The notes beneath the pieces are model-generated. The model was not told where the DNA came from, did no database searches, and saw only the letters and a list, made by a program, of their open reading frames with translations. From Commensalibacter communis (lineage in GTDB: Bacteria; Pseudomonadota; Alphaproteobacteria; Acetobacterales; Acetobacteraceae), in the NCBI RefSeq assembly GCF_947179015.1, contig NZ_CAMXCM010000002.1, positions 186,001-250,000 of the forward strand: DNA of 64,000 nucleotides. Direction: 5' to 3'. The position numbers and the translations under genes are program-made. This document shows, piece by piece, positions 9,342 to 17,924 of the stretch. Within the stretch, counting starts at the first letter, position 1. Every line of letters starts with the position of its first letter.

Positions 9342-12300
9342 TTATAATTGTAATCGCTTTTGTAATTCTGGGTAATTAATTTTGCCTGTTGCAAATAGAG
9401 GGATTTCTTTGACAATTTTCAAATTTTTAGGAATCATGATTTTTGCAATATCATGTTCTTTACTATAGGATAATAACAGATCAAGGGCAGCATCTTGTTG
9501 TGTTGTAATTAACAATAATTGTTCGCCTTTTTTATCGTCTGTTAAATTGATCACAGCATTTGTGGCTTCTGGCCATATTTTACTGGCAATAAGTTCTACC
9601 GTCGTCATAGAAATCATTTCTCCACCAATTTTTGCAAAGCGTTTCACCCGACCAGTAATTGTCACAAATCCATCTGTATCAATATCTACAATATCCCCAG
9701 TGTCATACCATTCATCTTGCATAGGTTGAATGACACCAGGATTAGTATGTGTCATATAGCCTATCATAATATTTTGACCTTTGACTAACAATTTTCCACC
9801 TGTATGAATCCCTGAGACAGGAACAAGTTGATGGGCGATGCCTGGTAAAAATTGACCAACCGTTCCTTTACGATGGTTTATAGGGGTATTTAATGCAATA
9901 ACAGGCGAACTTTCCGTAGCACCATATCCTTCAAAAATACGAACACCAAATTTGTCAGCATATAATTGATGTGTTTCGTCTTTAACTTTTTCTCCACCAG
10001 TAATGATATATCGCATGGCATAAAAATCGTAAGGATGTGCATATTTGGCCCAACCATTCAAAAAAGTATCTGTCCCAAAACAAATCGTTGCATCTGTATC
10101 ATAAATTACGGATGGGATCGTTTTATAATGTAAAGGATTAGGATAATGAAAAGTTCTGACGCCAAAAAATAAAGGGAGTAATGTTGCACCAGTCAATCCA
10201 AGAGAATGGAAAATAGGCATTGCATTAAAAACATGATCTGCGCAGCTGAAGTCAATAACAGAGGCAACTTGTTGACAGTTGGTTAGGATATTATGATGGC
10301 TTAAAACAACTGCTTTTGGGTGTCCTTCTGATCCAGATGTGGATAAAATGACTGCAGGAGATTGGTGAGAAACATTCATACCAGGAAGACGCTCTGGACG
10401 AAGCAAATCTACTTGTGCTTTGACCTTGTCAGTTAATGTAAAGCTTTGGATAATATCTTCTAGATAAAGAATTTGGATATCGTGTTTAAGTTTGGCCTCT
10501 AAATCACCTAGGTTGGCTTTTTCGATAAAAAGATGACTTGAAATAATCGTTTTAATCTTTGTTGTTTGACAAATATTTAAAATATTTTCAGTCCCTGTGG
10601 ATACATTGATTGGGTGTGGAACACGCGCAATCGCAGAGACCGCCATGAAGGAAATAATCGCCCCACAAGATGTAGGTAATAATAAACCAACGCACTCGCC
10701 TTCCTCTGTTTGTTTCTCAATTTTTCTGCCAAATAAAACGGCACCTAGACATATACGTTCGTAAGTAAAAGGCTCTCTTTTAATATCCTCAATAATTTCC
10801 GTTTTTTTGCCATAGATATCTTTTGCATCGATTAATGCTTGAAAAATGGTTTTTTCAGTGCTTTTCGCAGCAAAGGAAGTGTTGATCATAATTCGTTCTA
10901 TTGTTTTTGCAATTTGATGTCTATTTTCTTGATGAGACATTGTTGGGTCAAGATAGTCATTGATGTTAATCGGGGGTTTAATAGTAATCGATATTCGGGG
11001 AAATAAAGATAATGGTAATTTTCCTTTCATACGTCCAAAATATCCAAATTGTAATCCATTTATGTAAATTGGCAATATCTTTGCATTGGCGTTATAAGCA
11101 ACAATGCCAGCACCTTCGTAAATTTTCATCAAATTTCCTGTTTTTGTCAGGCGTCCTTCTGGAAAAATAACTAATTTTTGTTTTTTATCACGCACGGCAT
11201 GAACCATATCTTTGATGGCATAAGGGGATTGTATGTCTATTTGGAATGTTTTGACGAACGCAAGAAATGGACGAGCCCACCATTTTTGTGCTGTTTTGGT
11301 ATAGATTGCAAAAGCTGGCTGTTCTGGGAGGTAACAAGATAATAAGCTGGCATCTGCAAAAGAGGTATGATTGGATATAATCACGACTTTATCGCCAGCT
11401 TTTGCAAAGTTTTCCATTCCTTCAATAGTAACTTTATGAAAGATTTGAAAATATAATTTAAAGATTAATTGAAGAATTTTTGAAGTAAAAAAACGCATAA
11501 TATAAACCGTTACAAATAAGTTAATGATGGAAAGAGAGATAAAGAGAGATGCAGAGGAAAAACCATAAGCACTGGCTCTGGCCCAGATAAAAGAACCAGT
11601 GACCATCATGATCGCATTGACAATATTGTTGCCTGCAATAATTCTAGCTTTGCTGTTTTTTGGAGATTTTTCTTGAATAATTGCATAAAGCGGAACGGAA
11701 AAAATCCCACAACAAATTGCCATTAAGGTTAAATCAATAAGAAGGCGATATCCTGTAAAAGAGGTAACCAAGCTAGATAAAGAATCCATTCTATGGATTG
11801 AAAAAAGTGCAAATCCAAAATCTAAACAAAAGAATGAAATCCCAAGTGCTGCGATTGGAATAAAGCGAGCAGATATCGTTCCTTTTAGTAATCGAGAACA
11901 TAAAATAGATCCACCCGCAACCCCCAAAGAAAAGCAAGCAATGAATAAATTGGTTAGATAATGACCATTATGTAGGATAATTTGAGAGGATATATCGAAG
12001 ATACCCGCACCCACAACAGAGCCAATTGTCCAAAACCAAGAGATACCTAGAATACATAACCAGATACTACGATTTTTGTGAGAAAGTACAATGGTTCTGT
12101 AGGTTTCTTGGATGATATTGAGGTTTAGTTTTATGTCTTTATCAGCAGGTTCAATTTTTTTAATTTTAAAGACAGAAATTAAACTTAGAATTGAGAGAAT
12201 AAAGGCAGTCCCACAAACCCAATATAGTCCTCCAGGAAAAAGAATAAGGGAGCCACCAAGTAACATGCCAATCAATACAGCAATAAACGTAGAGGTTTCA

Positions 12301-12731
12301 ATGAGGCTGTTACCAAAAAGGATTTTCTTTTTCACAACAATCTCAGGGATAATACTATATTTTAATGGACAATAGAATGCCTCTGCCGTTCCAAGTAAAA
12401 ACAAGCAACCAAGTAATATTGGAACATGCTGATTTATAAATCCTATGAATGATACAGGGACTAAAATGATTTGGATAATTTTTACAGCAATCATAACGCG
12501 TTGTTTTGAAAATTTATCTGCAATCTGTCCAGCGGTAGCTGAAAAACAAGCATAGGGCAGAATAAACAATCCACCAGCAATCGCTGCAATCCCTGTGTTT
12601 TGGTAGTTCATAACGAATAAAGCCATAACGAGCATTGCATTTTTAATCATGTTTTCGTTCAACACACCACAAGATTGTGCCAAACATAAAAACCATAAAG
12701 AACGTTGAGAGGTATTGGATGTTTTTGGCAT
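9342..12731 (-). CDS. aas: LplT-PlsC-Aas fusion: lysophospholipid transporter / 2-acyl-GPE acyltransferase / acyl-ACP synthetase
   Basis: 1,129-residue fusion of three parts of the lysophospholipid repair system. Residues 1 to about 420 form a 12-helix MFS transporter like LplT, which flips lysophospholipids across the inner membrane. Residues about 430-620 form a PlsC acyltransferase with HTSFAD (H455, D460, the HX4D motif) and a downstream FPEGR. Residues about 640-1129 form an AMP-binding acyl-ACP/CoA synthetase with P-loop STSGSEG at 797-803 and a late YDTGD motif. In E. coli lplT and aas are two adjacent genes. Together the activities import lyso-PE, activate a fatty acid and re-acylate the lipid. 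It lies 21 bases downstream of the YiaA/B-like gene and probably shares its promoter, likely controlled by the divergent TetR gene. Confidence 0.9.
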   Translation of the reverse strand: MPKTSNTSQRSLWFLCLAQSCGVLNENMIKNAMLVMALFVMNYQNTGIAAIAGGLFILPYACFSATAGQIADKFSKQRVMIAVKIIQIILVPVSFIGFINQHVPILLGCLFLLGTAEAFYCPLKYSIIPEIVVKKKILFGNSLIETSTFIAVLIGMLLGGSLILFPGGLYWVCGTAFILSILSLISVFKIKKIEPADKDIKLNLNIIQETYRTIVLSHKNRSIWLCILGISWFWTIGSVVGAGIFDISSQIILHNGHYLTNLFIACFSLGVAGGSILCSRLLKGTISARFIPIAALGISFFCLDFGFALFSIHRMDSLSSLVTSFTGYRLLIDLTLMAICCGIFSVPLYAIIQEKSPKNSKARIIAGNNIVNAIMMVTGSFIWARASAYGFSSASLFISLSIINLFVTVYIMRFFTSKILQLIFKLYFQIFHKVTIEGMENFAKAGDKVVIISNHTSFADASLLSCYLPEQPAFAIYTKTAQKWWARPFLAFVKTFQIDIQSPYAIKDMVHAVRDKKQKLVIFPEGRLTKTGNLMKIYEGAGIVAYNANAKILPIYINGLQFGYFGRMKGKLPLSLFPRISITIKPPININDYLDPTMSHQENRHQIAKTIERIMINTSFAAKSTEKTIFQALIDAKDIYGKKTEIIEDIKREPFTYERICLGAVLFGRKIEKQTEEGECVGLLLPTSCGAIISFMAVSAIARVPHPINVSTGTENILNICQTTKIKTIISSHLFIEKANLGDLEAKLKHDIQILYLEDIIQSFTLTDKVKAQVDLLRPERLPGMNVSHQSPAVILSTSGSEGHPKAVVLSHHNILTNCQQVASVIDFSCADHVFNAMPIFHSLGLTGATLLPLFFGVRTFHYPNPLHYKTIPSVIYDTDATICFGTDTFLNGWAKYAHPYDFYAMRYIITGGEKVKDETHQLYADKFGVRIFEGYGATESSPVIALNTPINHRKGTVGQFLPGIAHQLVPVSGIHTGGKLLVKGQNIMIGYMTHTNPGVIQPMQDEWYDTGDIVDIDTDGFVTITGRVKRFAKIGGEMISMTTVELIASKIWPEATNAVINLTDDKKGEQLLLITTQQDAALDLLLSYSKEHDIAKIMIPKNLKIVKEIPLFATGKINYPELQKRLQL

Positions 12732-12752
12732 GATTGGTTGCCTTATTTCTAT

Positions 12753-13013
12753 TTATTCAGTTGGTTCTGATTGATATTCGGCTTGGTCACGTAGAGTTTT
12801 TGATAAAGAAATAGAGGATTGAACCAAAAATAAACTAGCAAGGCCAAGGTAAGCTCTGAGCCAATTATCCATAGGCATGTAAATTACTGCGAAAGCCATG
12901 GCGACGATGGAGATGATGAAACTGACCCATGTGAATAATACCCAGCTGCTGGTTGTTGTATTTGATTGTTTTGACAATTTCGAATCCTTATTTATATATT
13001 GAACATTGTTCAT
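12753..13013 (-). CDS. Small membrane protein with YiaA/B two-helix domain
   Basis: About 86 residues with two transmembrane helices (roughly residues 27-48 and 53-72 from this start) and a short charged C-terminus containing the RDQAEY segment typical after the second helix of YiaA/YiaB proteins. Function unknown in the family. The start is uncertain. ATG at 13013 has no clear ribosome site and overlaps one of the two TetR-type palindromes. A TTG at 12977 has a good AAGGAT eight bases upstream and gives a 74-residue protein that begins just before the first helix, closer to family length. First gene of an operon with the LplT-Aas fusion, divergent from the TetR regulator. Confidence 0.65.
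   Translation of the reverse strand: MNNVQYINKDSKLSKQSNTTTSSWVLFTWVSFIISIVAMAFAVIYMPMDNWLRAYLGLASLFLVQSSISLSKTLRDQAEYQSEPTE
13000..13012. promoter_or_regulatory. Candidate TetR operator 1
   Basis: Inverted repeat TGAACATTGTTCA, a perfect palindrome around a central T. It lies between the YiaA/B-LplT-Aas operon and the divergent TetR gene and matches operator 2 (13046-13062) at 12 of 13 core positions. Two near-identical palindromes 48 bases apart, centre to centre, beside a TetR gene are best explained as its binding sites. Confidence 0.6.
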
Positions 13014-13045
13014 TAAACACGATTCGAGATAAAACACAAGAATTA

Positions 13046-13062
13046 TTTGAACATGGTTCAAA
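13046..13062. promoter_or_regulatory. Candidate TetR operator 2
   Basis: 17-base inverted repeat TTTGAACATGGTTCAAA with a three-base centre. It lies 67 bases before the TetR start codon and would allow both autoregulation and repression of the divergent membrane-lipid operon. Binding by the neighbouring TetR protein is inferred. Confidence 0.6.
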
Positions 13063-13129
13063 AATATTTATATCTTTTAATTTTTAATGTTAGAGTGCAT
13101 AAAGATATAAATGAAAAGGAGGAAAGCAA

Positions 13130-13711
13130 ATGGGCCGTAAAGGTAAAGATCCAGACGAGTTGCGCAAAAAGATTATTGATATTGCCTATACAATTATTGT
13201 TACCGAGGGTTTGCGTAAGTGTACAGTACGCGCCGTTACGAAAAGGGCGGGTTGCGCATTGGGGTCATTGGGATATTTATTTACAGGGCTAGATGATGTT
13301 ATTCTTGCGGTCAATACGCGCACATTAACTGAAATGGGTCAATATATGTTTGAAAAAGCTCAAGCTGAAAAAGAAGAGCAAGTTGTTGATCGATTAACTG
13401 CTTTAGCATTGGCTTATTTTACTTATGCAAAGGATTATTTTAATCAATGGGAAGCGCTTTTTGTATTACGCTTTTCTCAAAGTGAATTACCCTCTGAATA
13501 TTTACAAGTGCGTAGTCAATTGATTTTAAAAATCACTACGTTATTTTCCAAAGATATGACGGATCAAGAGAAAAATATTATGTTGGCCAGAACCATGTAT
13601 GAAGCGGTGCATGGAATTGTTGTATTGGGATTAGATCACAGATTAGGTGGAACATCTCAAGATGTTGAAAATAGAATTCGCTTGTTAGTTTCCACCATGA
13701 TCAAAAATTAA
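13130..13711 (+). CDS. TetR/AcrR family transcriptional regulator
   Basis: 193-residue repressor with the standard TetR layout. The N-terminal helix-turn-helix covers about residues 12-56, including the recognition part VRAVTKRAGCALGSLGYLF, followed by an alpha-helical ligand-binding domain with no recognisable ligand signature. The ATG follows a strong AAGGAGG ribosome site. The gene is divergent from the YiaA/B-LplT-Aas operon, and two matching palindromes lie in the 116-base gap, so it probably represses that operon and itself. The ligand may be a fatty acid, acyl-CoA or membrane stress signal given the target genes, but this is inference. It ends just before the convergent DUF1090 gene. 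Confidence 0.85.
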   Translation: MGRKGKDPDELRKKIIDIAYTIIVTEGLRKCTVRAVTKRAGCALGSLGYLFTGLDDVILAVNTRTLTEMGQYMFEKAQAEKEEQVVDRLTALALAYFTYAKDYFNQWEALFVLRFSQSELPSEYLQVRSQLILKITTLFSKDMTDQEKNIMLARTMYEAVHGIVVLGLDHRLGGTSQDVENRIRLLVSTMIKN

Positions 13712-13722
13712 AAAGAGAATGA

Positions 13723-14148
13723 TTATTGGTTGGCTTTCACTTTATTCTTAAAAGCCTCTAAAGCTGCTTGTGCAGCTTTAAACTCAGCTTGCTTCTTTTC
13801 CAATTTTGCTTGTTTTTTAGCAATTTTCTGAGTGTCACCACTTTGTTGAGCTTGTTTCAATTCATTAATAGCTTCAAAGACATCTTCTTGTTCATCATCA
13901 ACGTCTTCTTGGTATTTTTCTTGAAGATAGGAGTTCGTACATTTGTTATTTATTCTATTTAGCTTATGTTCAAACTTGTCTATTTTGTTCTGATTACTGG
14001 ATTGCTTGGCATAAGATATTTTTTCTTGAATATCTGCAGCTTTTTCTTTGCAGGTTTTAAAATCATAATGATCCACTGCAAGTGCAGGAATAGAAAACAG
14101 TAATAAAGTTGAAAAACAACCGACTTTAACCATTGATTTAATCATCAT
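13723..14148 (-). CDS. DUF1090 family periplasmic protein (YqjC-like)
   Basis: 141-residue exported protein with a signal peptide (hydrophobic about residues 8-23, cleavage after PALA). The mature part matches DUF1090: an early Cys in FKTCKEKA, a second Cys in NNKCTN, then a long charged coiled coil rich in Lys, Gln and Glu to the C-terminus. The two Cys may form a disulfide. E. coli YqjC has no defined activity. The start at 14148 follows AAGGAG; a second ATG is the next codon. Convergent with the TetR gene, 11 bases apart. No operon partner. Confidence 0.75.
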   Translation of the reverse strand: MMIKSMVKVGCFSTLLLFSIPALAVDHYDFKTCKEKAADIQEKISYAKQSSNQNKIDKFEHKLNRINNKCTNSYLQEKYQEDVDDEQEDVFEAINELKQAQQSGDTQKIAKKQAKLEKKQAEFKAAQAALEAFKNKVKANQ

Positions 14149-14221
14149 TCTTGCTCTCCTTGGTGATGTATTGTTTAATTAAAATAAGCGGAGAGTATGG
14201 TGTATCTATGGCGGGATTTAA

Positions 14222-14863
14222 TTATAAATTCTCGATCAATTTTTGAATAGAATGTGCTAATTTGACCTGTTCATCCAAATCATAGTGAATGCCATCAATT
14301 TCGCTGACCGTGACGACCGAACCGATATCAAGGTAGGTTAGATCATGTTTTTGAGCGATTTTTTGATAAAAATGGTGCAGTGATTTTGACTTTTCTTCAC
14401 CACCTGCAAAAATATTGCTTAAATCACTTCTATTTTCTTTGATGGGTGGAGGGCAAAGTAAAATAATTTTAGGGCAATTTCGATTTGATTTCAGATGGTA
14501 CGTTTTAATCTCTGAAATTAATTGGTTAATAGAATAAGAAATATCAGCGGCAGTGACGGAAAACCGTGTTTTAAGATCATTCGTTCCCAGCATTAGAACA
14601 AAAATATCAATGGGCGTATGGCTTTCTAAACAAGGGCGTAAATATGTTAACCCATTCTTGTGTTTTCCTTCGATAGGATCATCATGAACGGTTGTGCGTC
14701 CTGGTAGACCTTCTTCAATGATATGATATTGCTTTAAGTTATTTTGTAATATACCTATCCAGCGTTCTCCTGAGGTAAAACGCTCACTTTTGTCAAAACT
14801 AGACATGGGTTTTGTGCCGTGGGTATTACTGTCCCCATAAAATAAAATTGTTTTTTTTTGCAT
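14222..14863 (-). CDS. SGNH/GDSL-family hydrolase (arylesterase-like)
   Basis: 213-residue serine esterase without a signal peptide, so cytoplasmic. Block I GDSNTHG gives nucleophile Ser12, block II contains GLPGRTT, block III GTND lies near residue 93, and the C-terminal DGIH supplies Asp190 and His193 of the triad. The variant block I with GDSNTHG and the GLPGRTT segment resemble the arylesterase/acyltransferase group of which the Mycobacterium smegmatis enzyme is the known example. It should hydrolyse small acyl esters; the natural substrate is unknown. Single-gene unit. Confidence 0.85.
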   Translation of the reverse strand: MQKKTILFYGDSNTHGTKPMSSFDKSERFTSGERWIGILQNNLKQYHIIEEGLPGRTTVHDDPIEGKHKNGLTYLRPCLESHTPIDIFVLMLGTNDLKTRFSVTAADISYSINQLISEIKTYHLKSNRNCPKIILLCPPPIKENRSDLSNIFAGGEEKSKSLHHFYQKIAQKHDLTYLDIGSVVTVSEIDGIHYDLDEQVKLAHSIQKLIENL

Positions 14864-15044
14864 TAGAACTTCAATAAATTAAAAATGTAAGGGTTAGTGG
14901 AAATCTTTATATTTTGTAGCAATTCGTTTTGTTTGTAGCATAAAAAGTTGGCTAGTAAACTGAACAAGATTTATTCTGTAAACCAGCCTACTGAAATCGA
15001 TTATCACCAGGATTTATGTTGTATCTTAGCTGAGTTGTAATTGA

Positions 15045-15824
15045 TTAACGGTAAACAATACCACCGTCTGTAATAATAGATTGACCAGTAATATAGTCTG
15101 AATCATCGCTACATAAAAATGAAACCAAAGCAGCTACATCATCAGGTGTTTGCGCACGCCCAAGGGCGATTGAATCAATCATTTTTTGATAAGTTTCACC
15201 TTTTGGTGCACCTGTAATTTCAGAGAAACGATTATCGATTTCGACCCACATATCTGTTCCAACAATTCCAGGACAATAGGAGTTGACAGTTATACCGGCC
15301 GAAGCATATTCTTTTGCTGCTGTTTGTGTTATTGCACGAACTGCAAATTTAGTTGCTGAATAAATTCCAAGGATCGCCATTCCATCATGCCCAGCAATAG
15401 AGGAAGCATTAATAATTTTTCCTTTTTGCTTGCGCTCTTTAAATTTTTCAGAAGCCGCTTGAATTCCCCATAAAACACCATTCACATTAATTTTAAAGAT
15501 GCGATCGATATCTTCAGGCGTGACATCTGCCAATGGTTTAACAGCAGCAATTCCAGCGTTATTAATCATTACATCAAAACCACCAAGTGTTTTTTCAGTA
15601 TGTGCAACGGCAGCAAAAACAGCATTTCGATCACTGATGTCGGTGACACAAATTGCGGCTTTACGTCCCAGTTGTTCGATTTCTTGGGCGACATTTTCTA
15701 ATTGTTCTTTTTTAAGATCTGCAAGTCCTACATTGGCACCTTCTTTGGCTAGGCGCAAAGCAACACTGCGCCCAATACCTTGTGCAGCACCTGTGACTAA
15801 AATGACCTTATTTTGAAGTTTCAT
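15045..15824 (-). CDS. budC: Acetoin reductase / 2,3-butanediol dehydrogenase (SDR)
   Basis: Classical 259-residue short-chain dehydrogenase: cofactor motif TGAAQGIG (residues 11-18), NNAG (88-91), catalytic Ser142, Tyr155 and Lys159 in IYSATKF. The C-terminal sequence, including the segment that differs from fatty-acid reductases ([11 protein letters not shown], then [11 protein letters not shown]), is that of diacetyl/acetoin reductases, which interconvert acetoin and 2,3-butanediol with NADH. It consumes NADH as an overflow sink, common in acetic acid bacteria. The stereochemistry cannot be called. A 17-base inverted repeat lies 40 bases before the start and could be an operator. Confidence 0.8.
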   Translation of the reverse strand: MKLQNKVILVTGAAQGIGRSVALRLAKEGANVGLADLKKEQLENVAQEIEQLGRKAAICVTDISDRNAVFAAVAHTEKTLGGFDVMINNAGIAAVKPLADVTPEDIDRIFKINVNGVLWGIQAASEKFKERKQKGKIINASSIAGHDGMAILGIYSATKFAVRAITQTAAKEYASAGITVNSYCPGIVGTDMWVEIDNRFSEITGAPKGETYQKMIDSIALGRAQTPDDVAALVSFLCSDDSDYITGQSIITDGGIVYR

Positions 15825-15863
15825 GAAATTTCTCCCTAATATATAAAATAGAATGAGCGGTTC

Positions 15864-15880
15864 ATATCATGTCATGATAT
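15864..15880. promoter_or_regulatory. Inverted repeat upstream of the acetoin reductase gene
   Basis: ATATCATG-T-CATGATAT, perfectly symmetric around one base, 40 bases upstream of the acetoin reductase start codon and in the divergent gap to the SemiSWEET gene. The position suits an operator. The binding protein is unknown. Confidence 0.35.
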
Positions 15881-16015
15881 ATAAAATATCGGAACTATTA
15901 ACTATCTTTAACATCTTAAGTTATCTTATCAAATAAAATAACTTTTACTATAAATGATATTTAAAATTTATATCTTGTAATTTCTTAGACTAACCTATTG
16001 AAGTTAAGGTAAAAA

Positions 16016-16279
16016 ATGCAAAATAAAGAGCTTTCAAAATATATTCATCTGATTGGATGGATCGGAACATTTACGGCTTGTTGTATGTATTTTTTTTATA
16101 TTCCACAGATTTGGGATAATTTACATGGACATGTTGCGCAACCTTGGCAGCCTGCTGCTGCAATGGTGAATTGCACAATTTGGGTATGGTATGGGGCCAA
16201 GGTCAAAGATTGGCCCGTTGCAGTAGCCAATGCACCAGGAATTGTGTTTGGGTTTGTTGCTTTTGTTACCGCTTTATAA
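16016..16279 (+). CDS. SemiSWEET-type sugar transporter
   Basis: 87-residue membrane protein with three predicted helices (about residues 10-30, 40-60 and 66-85), the size and layout of bacterial SemiSWEETs, which dimerise to form a sugar channel. A PQ-loop lies at the end of helix 1 (YIPQIWD) and an Asn-Trp pair typical of the binding pocket is in helix 2 (NCTIWVWYG). These carriers move glucose or sucrose down their gradient. The start follows AAGG seven bases upstream. The gene ends in a bidirectional hairpin shared with the SIS-domain gene on the other strand. Confidence 0.8.
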   Translation: MQNKELSKYIHLIGWIGTFTACCMYFFYIPQIWDNLHGHVAQPWQPAAAMVNCTIWVWYGAKVKDWPVAVANAPGIVFGFVAFVTAL

Positions 16280-16315
16280 TAAATTAAGGGTAATATCATT
16301 ACCCTTAATTTATTA
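16277..16315. terminator. Bidirectional terminator with an 18-bp perfect stem
   Basis: 18-base perfect inverted repeat (16277-16294 and 16298-16315) with a three-base loop ATC, between the convergent SemiSWEET and SIS genes. The SemiSWEET stop codon TAA is the first part of the left arm. AT-rich outer arms give U-rich tails in both directions. Confidence 0.8.
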
Positions 16316-16319
16316 TACT

Positions 16320-16892
16320 CTATGCAAAATCTCCTGAAAGACCCTCTAAGTTTGTATGTTGGTTTTTCATTTTCTCAAGCGAGACGTTGCATTGCTTCAT
16401 TAGCATCATGGTAACAATATCTGTAAATAAAAATAAAGATTGTTCCAGTAAAGTCGACATCGGTTGAATGGAATGAGTTTCTGTCTCAGTTCCAAAAATC
16501 TGTCCTGGCACACGAACACATAAATCAGCATATTGTCCATGTTCATTTTCTGGATGTGCGGTTAACAGAACGACACGTGCACCTGCTTTTTTAGCCAGTT
16601 GAATAACGTTCAACTCAACATTAGTAACTGCGCAATGCACGATTAAAAGATCATCTTTGCCAATACAAGGGGTTGTCGTATCATAAACGACGTAACTGTC
16701 AAATCCCATATGTTTTAATCGCATTGCAAAACCACGAACGGATAATTGCATTCTGCCCATACCATAGAGTTGAATGGTTTTAGCTTGTTGGATTTCTGTA
16801 ATAAGCTGCTGTATTTGTTCGGAGTTAACGGCCATTAATGTTTCAAGATTTTCTTGAATGACCGTGTGAACAAGGTCTTTGTAAGTGTTCAT
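16320..16892 (-). CDS. SIS-domain protein (phosphosugar isomerase-like)
   Basis: 190-residue protein with one sugar-isomerase (SIS) domain spanning almost its full length: GMGRMQLSVRGF near residue 45 for phosphosugar binding, a central KKDLLIVHC-like strand and a LLTAHPEN segment. The size and single domain resemble 6-phospho-3-hexuloisomerase (HxlB), but no HxlA partner is nearby, so the substrate is open. The ATG at 16892 follows GGAG eight bases upstream; the frame extends 12 codons further but without a ribosome site. Located downstream of rsmI on the same strand, 50 bases away. Confidence 0.7.
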   Translation of the reverse strand: MNTYKDLVHTVIQENLETLMAVNSEQIQQLITEIQQAKTIQLYGMGRMQLSVRGFAMRLKHMGFDSYVVYDTTTPCIGKDDLLIVHCAVTNVELNVIQLAKKAGARVVLLTAHPENEHGQYADLCVRVPGQIFGTETETHSIQPMSTLLEQSLFLFTDIVTMMLMKQCNVSLEKMKNQHTNLEGLSGDFA

Positions 16893-16942
16893 GATGATTC
16901 TCCGTGATATATTCAATTGGATGAGCAAGAATATGAGTTGTT

Positions 16943-17869
16943 TTATTTGTTTTTACTTAATTCCAACGCACGTTGGTAAACGATTTTCTTTGGCAAATGA
17001 ATGGCCGTAGCAACCAATGAGGCTGCATCTTTGACAGACAGGGTTTGTAAAGCCGTTTGTAGTTGTTGATCTAAATCATCTTCGGTAATTTCATCTCGAT
17101 CGGGCGGAGGTCCCAGCAAAACGGTGATTTCACCCCGAGGAGGTGTGTTGGTGAAATGTTCTATTAATTCATGCAATGTATTGCGTTGCACTTCTTCAAA
17201 TTTTTTGGTCAGTTCCCGAGCGACGGCGGCAGAACGATCATTACCAAAAATAAGGGCTAAGTCTTTCAGCATGTCGACTAAACGATGGGGGGCTTCATGC
17301 CATATGAGGGTTGCTTTCAGGCCGGCCCGTTCTGCGGCTTTTAAAGTGGTAAATCCATTTTGTCTGGCTTGTGATTTAGGTGGTGGGAACCCTACAAACA
17401 TATAAGGATGGGGTGGAAGACCAGAAAGGGTTAATGCCGTCAATGCTGCGTTAGCACCTGGAATAGCGGTTAATGGAATATTTGCTTCAATAATGGCTTT
17501 GGTTAATCGATAGCCAGGATCGGATAATAAAGGCGTTCCTGCGTCTGAAACAAGGGCGATTATTTTTCCTTGTTGCAACATTGAAATAATTTGTGTTGTT
17601 CGTTGTAATTCATTATGTTCATGAACACTTTCCATACGAATAGATATCCCATATGCTGCAAGAAGCTTAGCAGTAACGCGGGTATCTTCACAGAGTAAAA
17701 TATCAGCCTCTTCTAACGTTTGTTTAGCTCTGAGACTGAAGTCGCTAAGATTACCAATAGGAGTAGAAATAAGAATGAATTCGCCTGACCCTTTGACTGA
17801 TTCTTTAGAATTTTGTTGATCTGTTAAAGGTAAGGAAGTATCTGATAGCATAGATTTTTCTTGTTTCAT
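16943..17869 (-). CDS. rsmI: 16S rRNA (cytidine1402-2'-O)-methyltransferase
   Basis: 308-residue RsmI of the tetrapyrrole-methylase fold. After a short variable tail the domain begins at ILISTPIGNLSDFS (about residue 32), followed by CEDTRVTAKLL, SDAGTPLLSDPGYRL and GLPPHPYMFVGFPP, all hallmark RsmI segments. It methylates the ribose of C1402 in 16S rRNA using SAM. The open frame extends about 217 codons upstream, but that part runs antisense through the PBP-activator gene and is not coding. ATG codons at 17869 and 17851 are both possible; neither has a strong ribosome site. Divergent from the LppC-type gene, the usual neighbour of rsmI in proteobacteria. Confidence 0.9.
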   Translation of the reverse strand: MKQEKSMLSDTSLPLTDQQNSKESVKGSGEFILISTPIGNLSDFSLRAKQTLEEADILLCEDTRVTAKLLAAYGISIRMESVHEHNELQRTTQIISMLQQGKIIALVSDAGTPLLSDPGYRLTKAIIEANIPLTAIPGANAALTALTLSGLPPHPYMFVGFPPPKSQARQNGFTTLKAAERAGLKATLIWHEAPHRLVDMLKDLALIFGNDRSAAVARELTKKFEEVQRNTLHELIEHFTNTPPRGEITVLLGPPPDRDEITEDDLDQQLQTALQTLSVKDAASLVATAIHLPKKIVYQRALELSKNK

Positions 17870-17924
17870 AATAAAAGCAATCTCAAAAAGTATAAAAGTT
17901 CGGTTATATAAAGGAGCACAAATA

